This document shows, piece by piece, positions 43,685 through 54,495 of a stretch of 64,000 nt of DNA; positions within the stretch are counted from its first letter, which is position 1; every line of letters begins with the position of its first letter. The DNA lies in contig NC_135725.1 in assembly GCF_964656455.1 (NCBI RefSeq), positions 48,491,688-48,555,687 of the forward strand. The letters run 5' to 3'. Position numbers and translations under genes: made by a program. Source of the stretch: Halichoerus grypus (Eukaryota; Chordata; Mammalia; Carnivora; Phocidae). The notes below the pieces were generated by a model. It was given only the letters and a program-made list of their open reading frames with translations. It searched no databases and was not told where the DNA came from.

Positions 43685-44735
43685 TGCAAAAGTCAAAGGG
43701 GAAGTGTTGTATGGCACATACACTAGAGGCCTGGCATTCTCTAGTGCGATTTGAAATTATGAGTGCTTTTCCTTGCAAAACACTGAACAGCGTAAGGGAT
43801 TAAGATAAGACTATGACCCAAAAGCCAAAGATAGCCAGAGCCGTCAAGTATATGCCAGGATATTTCAGATCAGAACAAACAGGCAGTGAAAACAAGTTCA
43901 TTTCCTTCCTTTTCTTACCTAAGAAGTGTTTGCAAATGTTGATCTTACTACAAATTGGGGAAGATTTTACCATGCGGTGTTTTCACAGTTTTGCCAACTG
44001 CATTTTTAAAATTTGAATGGAAGAGTCTCCCTCACAGTTTTATATATATACATTTTTTTCCCCTTTGTGTTTAGCTGCAGTCATTAGAATGGGCTTGACC
44101 ATCTGGCTGTCAGGTTTTATAGGGTCATGGTGAGAGAGCTAAATCCCACTTGTTTTTATTCCTGGTGCAGCAAATGTAAAGAGTTGTCTGGTTAGTGAGG
44201 TATGGCCCCTCTGCTGAGGTGAGTACGGCTGCAGACATCTAACAGACTGTGGAGCCAAGGTTAAGGGAAAAAAAGATACAAATCCGTTTCAGTATCAGAA
44301 ACAGCTCTTACAGCCCAAAGGAGACTGAGCAGAATATATAAACATGAAGCGGCACTGCTGTGCCATCTTTTCTGTATGGAGTGAGGTGCTTAATTAAGAC
44401 AGTAGGCACCGATCAGACTGAAAAGAGGTAGTTAGGTAGGGAAAATACATTTGATTGCCATGTGAGTCCTTGTCCTGACTCTAAGTGTTCGAAGACAAAG
44501 TACTAAAACTCACTCTTTCCGTAGATCCCCACGTGTATTTTTTTCATCCTCCTTTTTGAGCCACAAGACTACACAGGGCTGTTGCAGCCAAAGGCTCCTG
44601 CTTGAGAAGGAGGCCCACCACTGCCCCAGGTCCTCAGCGTCTTTATAATTAGGTTAATACCCACAATGATTTGGGGACAATGTTTCTCCAAATGCCTTAC
44701 TTTCCAGGATGCTTGGAGGATTCTAACCGTCCCCC
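43685..44735. other. Unique-looking DNA
   Basis: No recognised element or exon. Confidence 0.5.
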
Positions 44736-44739
44736 CCTT

Positions 44740-44943
44740 TTTTAAAGATTTATTTATTTGAGAGAGAGAGAGAGAGCGGCTAGCAGGGGGGGAAGGGTAG
44801 AAGAGAAGGAGAGAGAGAGAATCCTCAAGCAGACTCCCCGCTGAGTGCAGAGCCTGATGCAGGGCTTGATCCCAGGACCCTGAGATCCTGACCTGAGCCG
44901 AAATCAAGAGTCAGACGCCTAACCAGCTGGGCCACCCAGGGGC
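44740..44943 (-). mobile_element. CAN-SINE
   Basis: Inverted SINE: TTAAAGATTTATTTATTTGAGAG tail, CCCAGGACCCTGAGATCCTGACC body, CCAGCTGGGCCACCCAGGGG head. Flanks are C- and T-rich and no clean duplication can be set. Confidence 0.93.
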
Positions 44944-45480
44944 CTTGACCTCCCCTTTTTTTTTAAATCGCATTTCTTACTATTTCCTCTCTTTGGGTAC
45001 AACCCCGGGTCTCCTCCTAATAAATAAAAGCATGGCAGACTACAGCAGGTGACGTGAAGAACAAAGGGAGGGACCGGTCTGAGGAGGGGCTGAAGTCTCG
45101 AAATCCTGGCAACTAGGAAGGAGAATCTGGAGCTCATGAGAGCAAAAACAGTAGTGCTGGTCCCTCTCCAGTCGAGATAGGTCTTGCCTCTGAAAGCAGA
45201 GGCCCACAGTGTAGAAAAATGCACAAACCCACCAACATATGGGCACATACACATTACCACCACCACCATCAAGCTACCCATGTTCCTTGTTTCTGTATAA
45301 TTAGAGGAAAGTTATAAAGTAGAGACCAATAAATTACTCATTCCCTAGACCTCTGAGTCCAATTTAGAGGTAGAGTTCAAATACTGTAACCTAATCTTTC
45401 ACTTTTAATTATTTTTCATCTTGCCTTGTAGAAGAATTTTCCAGATATTTATGCTTTTATGATTATGAAATCATTTAAAT
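44944..45480. other. Locally GC-richer unique DNA
   Basis: The 120-residue minus-strand frame 44919-45281 spans this stretch and the SINE head. Its C-terminal residues are encoded by the SINE and the poly-T, so it is not a credible gene. No other feature recognised. Confidence 0.45.
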
Positions 45481-45490
45481 ATGAAAATAG

Positions 45491-45714
45491 AGGCACCTTG
45501 GTGGCTCAGTCGTTTAAGGGTCCTGAGATCAAGCTCCATGATGGGCTCTGCACTGGGCGTGGAGTCTGCTTGAGATTCTCTCTCTTCCTCTGCCCTCCCA
45601 CCCCACTTGTGCATGCTCGCTCACTCTCTCTCTCTCCCCCTCTAAAATAAATAAATAAATAAATAAACAAGCAAATAAATAAATAAAAGCTTTTTAAAAT
45701 TTTTAAAAAGAAAG
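45491..45714 (+). mobile_element. CAN-SINE with internal deletion
   Basis: AGGCACCTTGGTGGCTCAGTCG head jumps from GTTTAAGGG to TCCTGAGATCAAGC, losing roughly 30 bp of the tRNA-related body. The tail is an expanded (AAAT)n (45647-45688). Target duplication ATGAAAATAG (45481-45490) against ATGAAAACAG (45715-45724). Confidence 0.9.
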
Positions 45715-45724
45715 ATGAAAACAG

Positions 45725-46190
45725 TTTGGTTTTGCTTGGAGTTTTGACTGGCTTACAGAATTGGCAGATACCTCAACATTTATCAGCAATATTTTTTCAG
45801 GGGAAAATGCTAGCATTGGAAAGTCCCTGAAGGGGAAGTCAGTCTTTGGTGCCAGAGGGCTGCTTTTAGATGAGTGGTTGTCCTTTGACTGCATTCACCA
45901 GAGCCTCTGCTCTACCACTTTCCCAAAGTGCCATTTTCATTGGCTTTTTAATGTTACAATCCAGTCCATTACCCACTGCCTCCGTGTTCACTATTTATAA
46001 CCGCCAGACACTTGCTACTTAACTCTGACCTTGCCATAAGCCTTCATGAGCAGTACTCTTTTTCAGAGACCAATACACTTAAATCTTCCAAGCTGTTTTA
46101 ATCCTTGGCACCTCTGCTAAAAATGTCAGTGATGATGACAGCAGCTGCCTGTTGTGGTCACTGCCACCACAACATATTTCAGTTGGCCAC
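45725..46190. other. No recognised feature
   Basis: Overlapping frames on both strands (45703-46000) have no recognised family. Confidence 0.45.
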
Positions 46191-46192
46191 TG

Positions 46193-46194
46193 AC

Positions 46195-46226
<32 letters not shown>

Positions 46227-46228
46227 AT
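46193..46228. repeat. (TA)n / (TATG)n microsatellite
   Basis: TA array passing into TATGTATGTATG. Confidence 0.93.
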
Positions 46229-46244
46229 TGATTTTCTGAAGCCC

Positions 46245-46340
46245 TGGGTTATGTTGAGCTGAGGTATTGAGTCCTGAGGTATTAGATTTCTGACCTACAT
46301 AATTGTAAGATTTGTGTTGTTTTAAGACATGGCTGGTATG
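46245..46340 (+). mobile_element. MaLR-type LTR 3' fragment
   Basis: GATTTCTGACCTACATAATTGTAAGATTTGTGTTGTTTTAAGAC matches the 3' end of the LTR family at 31092-31618. Confidence 0.55.
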
Positions 46341-46539
46341 AAAAAAAAAATAGAAATGCTTAAGGGACACAGTAGGTGCTACTAAATATTTGAGAAATGT
46401 TGAATACATGAGTTATATAGTAAGCTCTTTTATAAAGAGAACTGCATCTTTTGTTCATCATATTAAGTCCTCAAGATGTAAAAAAAAAAAACCTCAAATT
46501 TTTTTCTTGTCTTTATTTTAAATACTACAGTATTAAAGA

Positions 46540-46935
46540 TAATTTTTAAAAAATTAAAAACAGCCATAATCCTACCATCCTAAAACCATTACTTTAATAA
46601 TAGTTCATTCCATCCATTTCTCCATTTAGTGTATATATATTCAGCATAATTGCAATCACATAGCATTTACAATTATCAGTTCACTTTTTTCCTTTTAAAT
46701 TTTATAATAACTCTTATGTGTCTGTAAAATCTTTATAAGTATCATTTTAGTGACTGTATAAATATCTCATTGAGTTAATGTGGAATAATTGACAATTTAT
46801 CCTTTTGTTGAAATTCAGTTTGTTTACAACTTTCACTACTAAAGATAATTTTTCAATGAATATCTTTGAGAATATAATTTTTCCCTTATTCTTATTTTGA
46901 GTTATTTCTTTAAGATGAGTTCTTAGAAAATCGCA
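46540..46935 (-). mobile_element. Old L1M fragment
   Basis: GTGACTGTATAAATATCTCATTGAG, ATTTATCCTTTTGTTGAAATTCAGTTTGTTTAC and AATTTTTCAATGAATATCTTTGAG resemble inverted L1M ORF2 ('gctgcataatattccattgta...ttggttgtttccaa...caatgaacatcctt'). Strongly diverged; left limit uncertain. Confidence 0.5.
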
Positions 46936-46939
46936 AAAT

Positions 46940-47096
46940 AATTTTTATGAATATTTCTAGATCTTTCCCAGTTATATTTAGTAAATAGATCTTCTCAACT
47001 TATCCAAAACAATTATCTTAACTTATCTTATCCAAACAATTTTTATGAATATTTCTAGAACTTTCCCAGTTATATTTAGTAAATAGATCTTCTGTT
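46940..47096. repeat. 98-bp local tandem duplication
   Basis: AATTTTTATGAATATTTCTAGA begins at 46940 and again at 47038; about 58 bp are shared with one base change (GATCT against GAACT) down to AATAGATCTTCT. The part between also has two TTATCCAAA(A)CAAT copies, pointing to slippage or template switching rather than a mobile element. Confidence 0.9.
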
Positions 47097-47129
47097 TTTC
47101 TCAACTTATTTGTATTACCACTGGTTACT

Positions 47130-47298
47130 TTAAAAAATTTTTTTATTGAAGTATAGTTGACACACAATGTTACATTAGTTTAGGTGTATGACATAGTGAT
47201 TCCACAAGTTTATACATTATGCTGTGTTTACCGCAAGTGTAGCTACCATCTGTCACCACACAACGCTATTACAATGCGGTTGACCATATTCCCTATGC
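47130..47298 (-). mobile_element. Truncated L1 3' end (older type)
   Basis: TTTTTATTGAAGTATAGTTGACACACAATGTTACATTAGTTTAGGTG and ACCATCTGTCACCACACAACGC are an inverted L1 3' UTR. Perfect 13-bp duplication ACCACTGGTTACT at 47117-47129 and 47299-47311. Confidence 0.93.
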
Positions 47299-47311
47299 AC
47301 CACTGGTTACT

Positions 47312-48105
47312 CTTAACATGAAGCCAATAGAATTTGTTAGCATGCTAATGTTCTACATAGATTTTCATATAAATGGCGCCCGGCCCCATTTAGCTAATAC
47401 AAAAAAGAATATTTATCTAAAAAAAACCAAAATTCTATATATTTATTCAAATAAACTATGATTCTCTGGCAAGGAAAAAGAAAGATAAATAAAGCCAGGG
47501 TACTGACCTCAAGCAACTAACAGCCTTTTGGGAGAAGTAACTAGAGAGCAGTGATGATGGTGGGTGAATAGAAAGCAGTGTCTAGAAAGATTGCTAAGAA
47601 AACGTCACAGAGGAGACTTTCCCAATTTTGTCAGCAATCACAGAGTTAGAGTAGGAAGCAGATTGAATAGAAGTCCAAATAATATTTGTTTCTGGTCCTT
47701 CAAAAACAATAGGCTTTCTTTTTGTTGTGCAAAACTTTAACCAGGTCAGCTGTCTCCTTCATATATCTTCCTGATTGTCTTCTTCGAGGTGGAAATGAAC
47801 ATCTACAATTTGGGCTGTTTTGTTTTTTTTTTTTTCTCCTCATCACTTTCTTTCATTAACTTCATATAATCTGTTCTCCACCATCGATCTTCTTTTTCCA
47901 TTGTTCTATCAATACATCTTATAGGACCTAGATGTGTGTCCTCCTGCCAACACAATATACAAAACATTCCTTCTAGCATCTTAACCTCAGAAGCAATGAA
48001 AGAAGACAGTTGGTCCTGCTAGCTGTTTTCTACCAGAAAGAAGTTATCATGAGTTATAATGACTAAAATCACGTGAATCATTTAGCATATATTTACACTG
48101 CACCA
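47312..48105. other. No recognised feature
   Basis: Unique-looking; a T-run at 47820-47835. Confidence 0.5.
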
Positions 48106-48109
48106 ACAT

Positions 48110-48365
48110 CTACTGGGACCAGTAATATAGACAAAGAAAATGGAAGGAATTCTTGCTTTCAGGTGGTTCACTGTTTGACAAGCAAGAAATATAAATAAGT
48201 GTACTTCAGTGATAGTATAACATAGTAAGAAATCACTTCTAATCTGGGCTCAGGGAAGTTCTGTAGAAGGAGTAATATTTGAACTGATTTTGAAGGTTGA
48301 ATATAAGTTCCCTAGGTAGATATATCAGGGAAGAGAATCTGGCCATAGGAAGAGCTTATAAGTCA
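48110..48365 (-). mobile_element. L2-type LINE fragment
   Basis: CTTTCAGGTGGTTCACTGTTTG, AGTATAACATAGTAAGAAATCAC, GTAGAAGGAGTAATATTTGAACTGATTTTGAAGGTTGAATA and GGGAAGAGAATCTGGC fit the same antisense order as 40195-40510. Confidence 0.5.
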
Positions 48366-50258
48366 TAGATACATGAAGCAGCATGATCAATTTCAGTTGT
48401 GGTGATAAAAATACATTCTCTTTAATATCATGATTACAATTGAATTCTGTATCTACAGTTGGCAGTATTATCTTCATATACAGATTTTCCCCAAAACTAT
48501 TGACACTGACTCCTCCTTAATTCTCAGAGTCATATTTATATTCTGAAACCAACCATCTTAAACTTAATTGAATCTCCTGATAAGTTTCTGTGCAACCACC
48601 TTAATTTTATTCCCATTTCCACTTCCTCAATTTATACTGCTACCATGGGGAACTTTGTGCACAGTTATCTTAAATGACCTTCTTCTTGCTCTGAGTTTTA
48701 CACACGTGAGAAAATAGTTACTTAGCTCCCATCTATGGAAAACTGTGGAAGCTTGTTACCATATACGGGATGTCCGAGACAACGCCCTTACTTTCAAAGG
48801 TTGGTTTATTTTGATATCACTTTTGTCTCTTGACTTGAACATAACAAATGGAAGCATAGTTTGTTTTTTGTTTTGAAGTTACAACTCGAGGCACCAACAA
48901 AAGAATTTGTAGGAAATATTTATCAAGTATTTGAGTTTTCTGTGAAATTCTTATTGTGAAATGTTTTTATTTTACAAAAGCTACTAATTTACAATAATAG
49001 CACCCACAGAAGGTCAACTGCTTTTATTTCTTTAAAGTGTTGATGCACATCTTTTGTTATTCATCACAATTTCTGCAGCAAAGGAAAAAAGTACAGATGT
49101 AAAGAGGGACTTTGTCAGGGTCATCGTACAATTTATCAATATAGCAGTGTAATTAACAAACAGATAAAAACACTAGTAATGACATTATGTATTCATATAC
49201 TAATGTCATGCAACCTAAACACTATGTATTATTCCAATGTAAGCATTATTCCAATGTATTATTCCAATGAAAATCAGTTTTCAGCTCATTAAATATCAGT
49301 GTTCTGTTCAAATTCCATTGGATAAATATGAAAAATGAGCAGATAGAGATAAAGTGAATATGAGTTGCATTCCCATATTAAGAGATGTAAATAAACATCA
49401 ACTTTCTTCACTCCACTGCCTTAAGTTAATGATACAATATGGCTATTTGGAGACAAAAGATAAATGCATGAAAATTGAGTGGGGTAGAGCAGAATTCAGT
49501 GTTATAAAAAATAGGAAACATATGCAACTGAATCAAATAGACTTAGAGTGAATGGGAAGCATAAAAATAAACATAAATAGATAATTCAATGAAAAAGTAA
49601 ACAATATAACACTTTTCTACTAGTTTCCTTTATTTTGATAGAATTGAATTTCTCTGATAACTGAAATGCTGAGAGAATAAAGTGCTTTTACATAGAAACA
49701 AAAACATTTAGAAATATTGCAAAAAAAAAATCAGTAAGTGGTCACCAACTGTTTCATGGTAATTTTGCATTATTTTCTCCTGTGCCTGAGGGTTAGAAGT
49801 AAGAAGTTAATTAAATAAGACCAATTCTGCCTCCGATAGTTGTTTTCATGAAGGATGTTTTGGAAAAAATGTCTTTGTTACTAAGGGCAACATTTGGGAT
49901 AAAGCAGCACATCTGTGCTTATGTGATAGTGACCAATCCATTGTCGTATGTCCCCAAAGTGTGTTAGTAAATGGGTCCTGGCCCTATGTGGATTCAGGAT
50001 TCTAGGCAGGCAAGAAATTCCTTCTCTCTTCCCTAAAGCTTTCACAGAGCTGAAACAAAGTAAAGTAGGGAAGAGCTGCCTGAAATAGGCACAACTTCGG
50101 CAGAGGGCCATATACATCCGGATCACGGTATTTAGTCCTGAGGGGGTATGAGGTCCCGTGCTAGGACAATTAATGGGAGATGAAGGCTGATACATTCATA
50201 GGACCTCCTCCTTCCACCTCTTGGTTTTTGAGATATGTACAAATTATGAAAATGCTAA
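48366..50258. other. Unique-looking DNA, 1.9 kb
   Basis: Contains a small tandem array TATTATTCCAATG x3 (about 49228-49270). The 104-residue minus-strand frame at 49881-50195 has no recognised family. No transposon identified. Confidence 0.45.
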
Positions 50259-50261
50259 GCT

Positions 50262-50425
50262 TTAAGAAATAATATTTACTGATTGATTACATAACACTGA
50301 CTATATGCCAGGCACTCTTCTTGGCAAACTATTAGGATTAACTCATTTAATCCTATTTCGTGAGTAGGGAAACTTGAGTACAGAGCTCATGTCACTTGCC
50401 CAGGTTTTCTGATCAGCAAAATTCA
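50262..50425 (-). mobile_element. MIR SINE
   Basis: ACTGACTATATGCCAGGCACTCTTCTTGGC, GATTAACTCATTTAATCCTATTTCGTGAG and TCATGTCACTTGCCCAGG are inverted MIR in order. Confidence 0.8.
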
Positions 50426-50594
50426 CTTTTGGTACTGTTCACTGTCCCTCCCTTACCAAAATCATATCCTCAACACACAAACATTTTTCCCTCTTAATGA
50501 ATAACACTTAGGTCGTCTCACATAAGCAAATGATAATTTTTATACTTAACGGAAATGATACTCGTTTCAGTGGCTATTGATTTCAGAGCCTCTT

Positions 50595-50846
50595 CTTTTT
50601 TTTTTTTTGGAATACATATAACAACTGTTTTGATATTTTTTTAAATTTAATTTTATTATATTATGTTAATCACCATACATTACATCATTAGTTTTTGATG
50701 TAGTGTTCCATGATTCATTGTTTGCATATAACACCCAGTGCTCCATTCAATACGTGCCCTCTTTAATACCCATCACCAGGCTAACCCATCCCCCCACCCC
50801 CCCTAGAACCTTCAGTTTGTTTCTCAGAGTCCATAGTCTCTCATGG
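50595..50846 (-). mobile_element. Truncated L1 3' end with possible 3' transduction
   Basis: A perfect 14-bp duplication TTTCAGAGCCTCTT (50581-50594 and 50847-50860) brackets, on the minus strand: L1 3' UTR (50641-50846), its own A-rich end (about 50636-50650), about 27 bases not of L1 (50609-50635), then a second A-run (50596-50608). This order suggests read-through past the L1 signal into the source flank. Confidence 0.9.
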
Positions 50847-50860
50847 TTTCAGAGCCTCTT

Positions 50861-51793
50861 GTTACAATACACTCTACTTTTAATTTTTAAACTGTATAGT
50901 TTTCCATGGGTCTGGCCTCCATATTTGACATGCTACTGAGAAAAAGAAAGTCACAATTGAGAGTCCCCCGATAGTGATGTGACATACAGTCCTGGGACAC
51001 TAAAATTCCAATAGTTTCTTTGTTTGAGTCAGATTTATATTTTCTGCAAAACTGAGAATTACCTGTCACAATGAGCTTTGGATACTTTTTCATCATTTAA
51101 TCCAAATATGTGATGCAGTTTCTCCTACAATTTCTAACCAAGAAGAAGGAGGTGATAAAATCAGCTATTAGTTGGATTTTAGACAGCCGGGAAAGTTTTG
51201 TATTATCTCCCTCTTTTGTAGCAATGATTGTAAAACTTTTAAGAGTAGAAATATTTAGTATTCATCTTTTGTTGAATATCTACAAATATCTTTTGGCTAG
51301 GCACAAAAACCAGTCTCTAGTTATAAAGAAAGTGTATATACAAACCTAGACATTTAAGATTGCAGATACTGAACTTTGTGTATATATATTTGTGTGCATT
51401 CTAAGCTTACCAAAAACAGTTTTATAGGCAACTATATTCAAATTTCTGAGTCCTTATGTATATATTTTTGAAAGAATGATTTATCACACTAAGCCAGAAT
51501 GTTTTGTGACAATTAAGAAAAATTATTATTTTATCAGTGCTAAAGCACAATATGAAGATAATGGTTATTATTATTTTTAATTTTTATATTATTAATCATG
51601 TTCTGTGAACCCTAATGGGCATCACATTGCTATAATCTATTACTGATGAATATAAGATGATAGAAGGTATCAAGTGTTCCTGGAAGAAAGAGAGTACTAC
51701 TGTTGCTTGTATAAAAATAATATCTTTTATGTCTTTATATAAAATAATAATTTATTCTTTAATATATGTGCCATGCAACAAGACATTTACACA
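50861..51793. other. AT-rich unique-looking DNA
   Basis: Nothing recognised. Confidence 0.5.
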
Positions 51794-51806
51794 ATTTCTT
51801 AGTTTA

Positions 51807-51997
51807 TTTATTTTTTAAAAGATTTTATTTATTTATTTTGAGAGAGAGAGCAAGCATGAGCTGGGGGGAGGGACAGAGAGAGAGGCAGACTTCCTGCTGA
51901 GCAGGGAGCTAGATGTGTGACTTGATCCCAGGACCCTGAGATCATGACCTGAGCCGAAGGCAGACACTTAACTGACTGAGCCACCCAGATGCTCCAG
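51807..51997 (-). mobile_element. CAN-SINE
   Basis: Inverted [28 protein letters not shown] tail, CCCAGGACCCTGAGATCATGACC body, GACTGAGCCACCCAGATG head. Target duplication TTTCTTAGTTTA (51795-51806) and ATTCTTAGTTTA (51998-52009). Confidence 0.95.
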
Positions 51998-52009
51998 ATT
52001 CTTAGTTTA

Positions 52010-52605
52010 ATATAAATGTCAATGTCTTTTCAAAAATGTTTAGTGAATAAGAAATTCAGAAGCAATTAAAAACACAGTAAAACTACAGAAAGAACATAGA
52101 TAATTCTGTAAATAAGGTAGCACAGGGTGAATTTAAGATCTAAGAAAAAAGAAAAATTAAATATAAAGCTAAGGAAAAGAGTAAACATACATTACTCTTG
52201 TTCTTGGAAAACCAAAATAATTTACTAGTGACTGAAAAATTCCCCAAGTTTCAATGTTAAGAAAAATTATCTGTTAATAACAGAGAGAAACTAGATTAAA
52301 TCTCCAGATGGCCTGATCAAGAAAGAGAAAGACAGGAGACACACAAAAGACTAATAGCAAGAATGAGAGAAGTGAAATCACTACAGCTCCTATAGCCTGC
52401 ATTTTGAATACGGGTGATGTTTGCCTTATGGGGGGGGGTAAATTTGGTTTGGGGGAGCAAAAAAATTTACTATTTTTATGTATAAAGTACATATTGTATA
52501 TGATATGAACAGACATATAGTATATCCATGGAATTAAGATTTTATGTGTGGGGGGTGGGAGTACAATTAGAAAAACAAAAGTCTAAAAAGATTCTTTAAG
52601 AGTAT
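52010..52605. other. AT-rich DNA with two G-runs
   Basis: No recognised element. G-runs at 52429-52438 and 52546-52559 (GGGGGGTGGGAG) stand out. The minus-strand frame at 52274-52516 is unrecognised. Confidence 0.45.
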
Positions 52606-53321
52606 TATTAAAATAAATTCGAGGAACACTGTTCTACAAATGTTAAAAGGATAATAATGAAATATTATAAACAACTTTATAAAAATAAGTTCAACAACCT
52701 AAATGAAATCGATAAATTCTTGAGACATCCAAACTACCAAAGCTCACTCAAGAAAAATAAATAACAAGAATAGCCTTATGTCTACTAAAAATATTGTATT
52801 TGTAATTTAAAAACCTTCCTAAAAGGAAAACTTCAGGCCAGGGCTACTTTATTGGTAAATAGTATCAAATATTTCAGGAAGAAATTTTATCTATTCTATA
52901 TAATTCTATACAAGATATGGGAATATCTCCTGACTCATTTTTTGAGGCCCACATTATACATTACCAAACCAGCAAGACATTACAGGAAAAGAAAACTGTA
53001 GAGCATTATCCCTCATGGAAAAAGACAACAAAATTCTCATCAAAATAGTAGCAAATCAAATCTAGGTATATATAAAAAGATACTACCTCATGACAATAAA
53101 GTGTAGGCCACAAATCCAAAGCTGGTTCAACATTCAAAAATCAATCAGCGTAATTCACCATATTAAAAAACTAAAAACTAATAAGTATGTATTTTCAATA
53201 GACACAGAAACATTTGGCAAAATCATTTATTTCTCATTAAAAACCAAACCTCTGCTACCTAAGACAAGAAGGGTAATTCTTCAACCTGAAAAAGATCTTT
53301 TAAAAAGCTAACAGCATTCTT

Positions 53322-53509
53322 GGGGCGCCTGGGTGGCTCAGTTGGTTAAGCGACTGCCTTCGGCTCAGGTCATGATCCTGGAGTCCCGGGATCGAGTCCC
53401 GCATCGGGCTCCCCGCTCAGCAGGGAGTCTGCTTCTCCCTCTGACCCTCATGATCTCTCTATCTCATTCTCTCTCTCAAATAAAAAAAAAAAAAAAAAAA
53501 AAAAAAATC
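53322..53509 (+). mobile_element. CAN-SINE, young copy
   Basis: An intact head (GGGGCGCCTGGGTGGCTCAG), CGACTGCCTTCGGCTCAGG, CCCGGGATCGAGTCCCGC and a pure A-tail of about 25 bases. It is flanked by a perfect 21-bp duplication at 53301-53321 and 53510-53530. The clean tail and duplication mark it as the youngest insertion in the window. Confidence 0.97.
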
Positions 53510-53690
53510 TAAAAAGCTAACAGCATTCTTATTGGTGGAAGATTGAAAGTTTTGTTTCTAAGATGGTAAAAAAGTGAAGAACATCCAATGTTACCACTGC
53601 TATTAGACATTGCTAGAACTGGATGTTCTAGCCAGTGTAAACAAGGAAGGAAAATAAAGAAATAAAAGACATCCAGATTGGAAAGGAAGA

Positions 53691-53890
53691 TTTTTTTTTT
53701 TTAAGATTTTATTTATTTATCTGACAAAGAGAGACACAGCAAGAGAGGGAACACAAGCTGGGGGAGTGGGAGAAGGAGAAGCAGGCTTCCTGTGGAGCAG
53801 GGAGCCTGATCCGGGGCTCGATCCCAGGACCCTGAGATCATGACCTGAGCTGAAGGCAGATGCTTAATGACTGAGCCACCCAGGTGCCCC
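53691..53890 (-). mobile_element. CAN-SINE in L1M
   Basis: Inverted SINE: TTAAGATTTTATTTATTTATCTG tail, CCCAGGACCCTGAGATCATGACC, GACTGAGCCACCCAGGTGCCCC head. Target duplication TGGAAAGGAAGA (53679-53690) against TGGAAAGACAGA (53891-53902). Confidence 0.95.
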
Positions 53891-54495
53891 TGGAAAGACA
53901 GATTTAAAACTGTTTTGATTCACTGATGGCATGATCATCTACAAAGAAAATTCAAGGGAATGTAGCAAGATTTGCAGAATGTAAGATTACTATGTACAAA
54001 TCAGTTGTATTTATGCACAACATGAGATTGAAATTTTAAAAATATCATTTAAATTAGCATAAAGTTTAAAGTATTAAGGATAAATCTGATAAAGTACATG
54101 AATAATTTAGCCTCTGGAAAAATGCAAAACATTTTCAAGAAAAATTTTGAAACCTAAGTAAATGAAGATATATTCCTTATTCATTTGTTAGAAGGCCCAA
54201 CACTATTGATATTAATTTTCTACAGAGTAAACTAAATTTTCAGCATAATCCCTTTGAAAAAAAAGATTATTTGATAGAATAAAACTGATTCTAAACTCAT
54301 GTGAAAATGAAAAGAACCCAAATAACAACAACAACAAAACAACCTTTGTGAAAGAAGAAAAGCTTATAAATCTATAGTAATCAGAACAGTGTAGTATCAG
54401 TGTAAAGACAGACATATAGATCAATGGAACATGACAGAGTCCAGATGTAGATCCTCACTGTGTGTGAACAACTGATTTTTGGCAAAATGCAATCA

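Larger units (their letters stand above)
52610..54495 (+). mobile_element. Old L1M ORF2, broken, host of two SINEs
   Basis: Plus-strand ORF2 words run in order: AACAACTTTATAAAAATAAG, GACATTACAGGAAAAGAAAACTGTAGAGC, AAATCCAAAGCTGGTTCAACATTCAAAAATC, CCAGATTGGAAAGGAAGA, TTCACTGATGGCATGATCATCTAC, GTGTAGTATCAGTGTAAAGACAGACATATAGATCAATGGAAC, CAACTGATTTTTGGC. The RT catalytic box at 53919-53930 reads F-T-D-G in place of F-A-D-D. Stops throughout; no 3' UTR follows, so the right end is truncated or deleted. Confidence 0.85.

Noticed and set aside
44919..45281. 120-residue minus-strand frame
   Set aside because: Its C-terminus is encoded by a SINE head and a poly-T run; no recognised domain.
47376..47395. 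GC-rich word GGCGCCCGGCCCC in AT-rich DNA
   Set aside because: Too short and isolated to support a CpG island, promoter or SINE head.
53322..53400. tRNA-like sequence with A- and B-box-like words in SINE heads
   Set aside because: The head of CAN-SINEs derives from a tRNA but does not form a complete tRNA gene; seventeen copies carry it.
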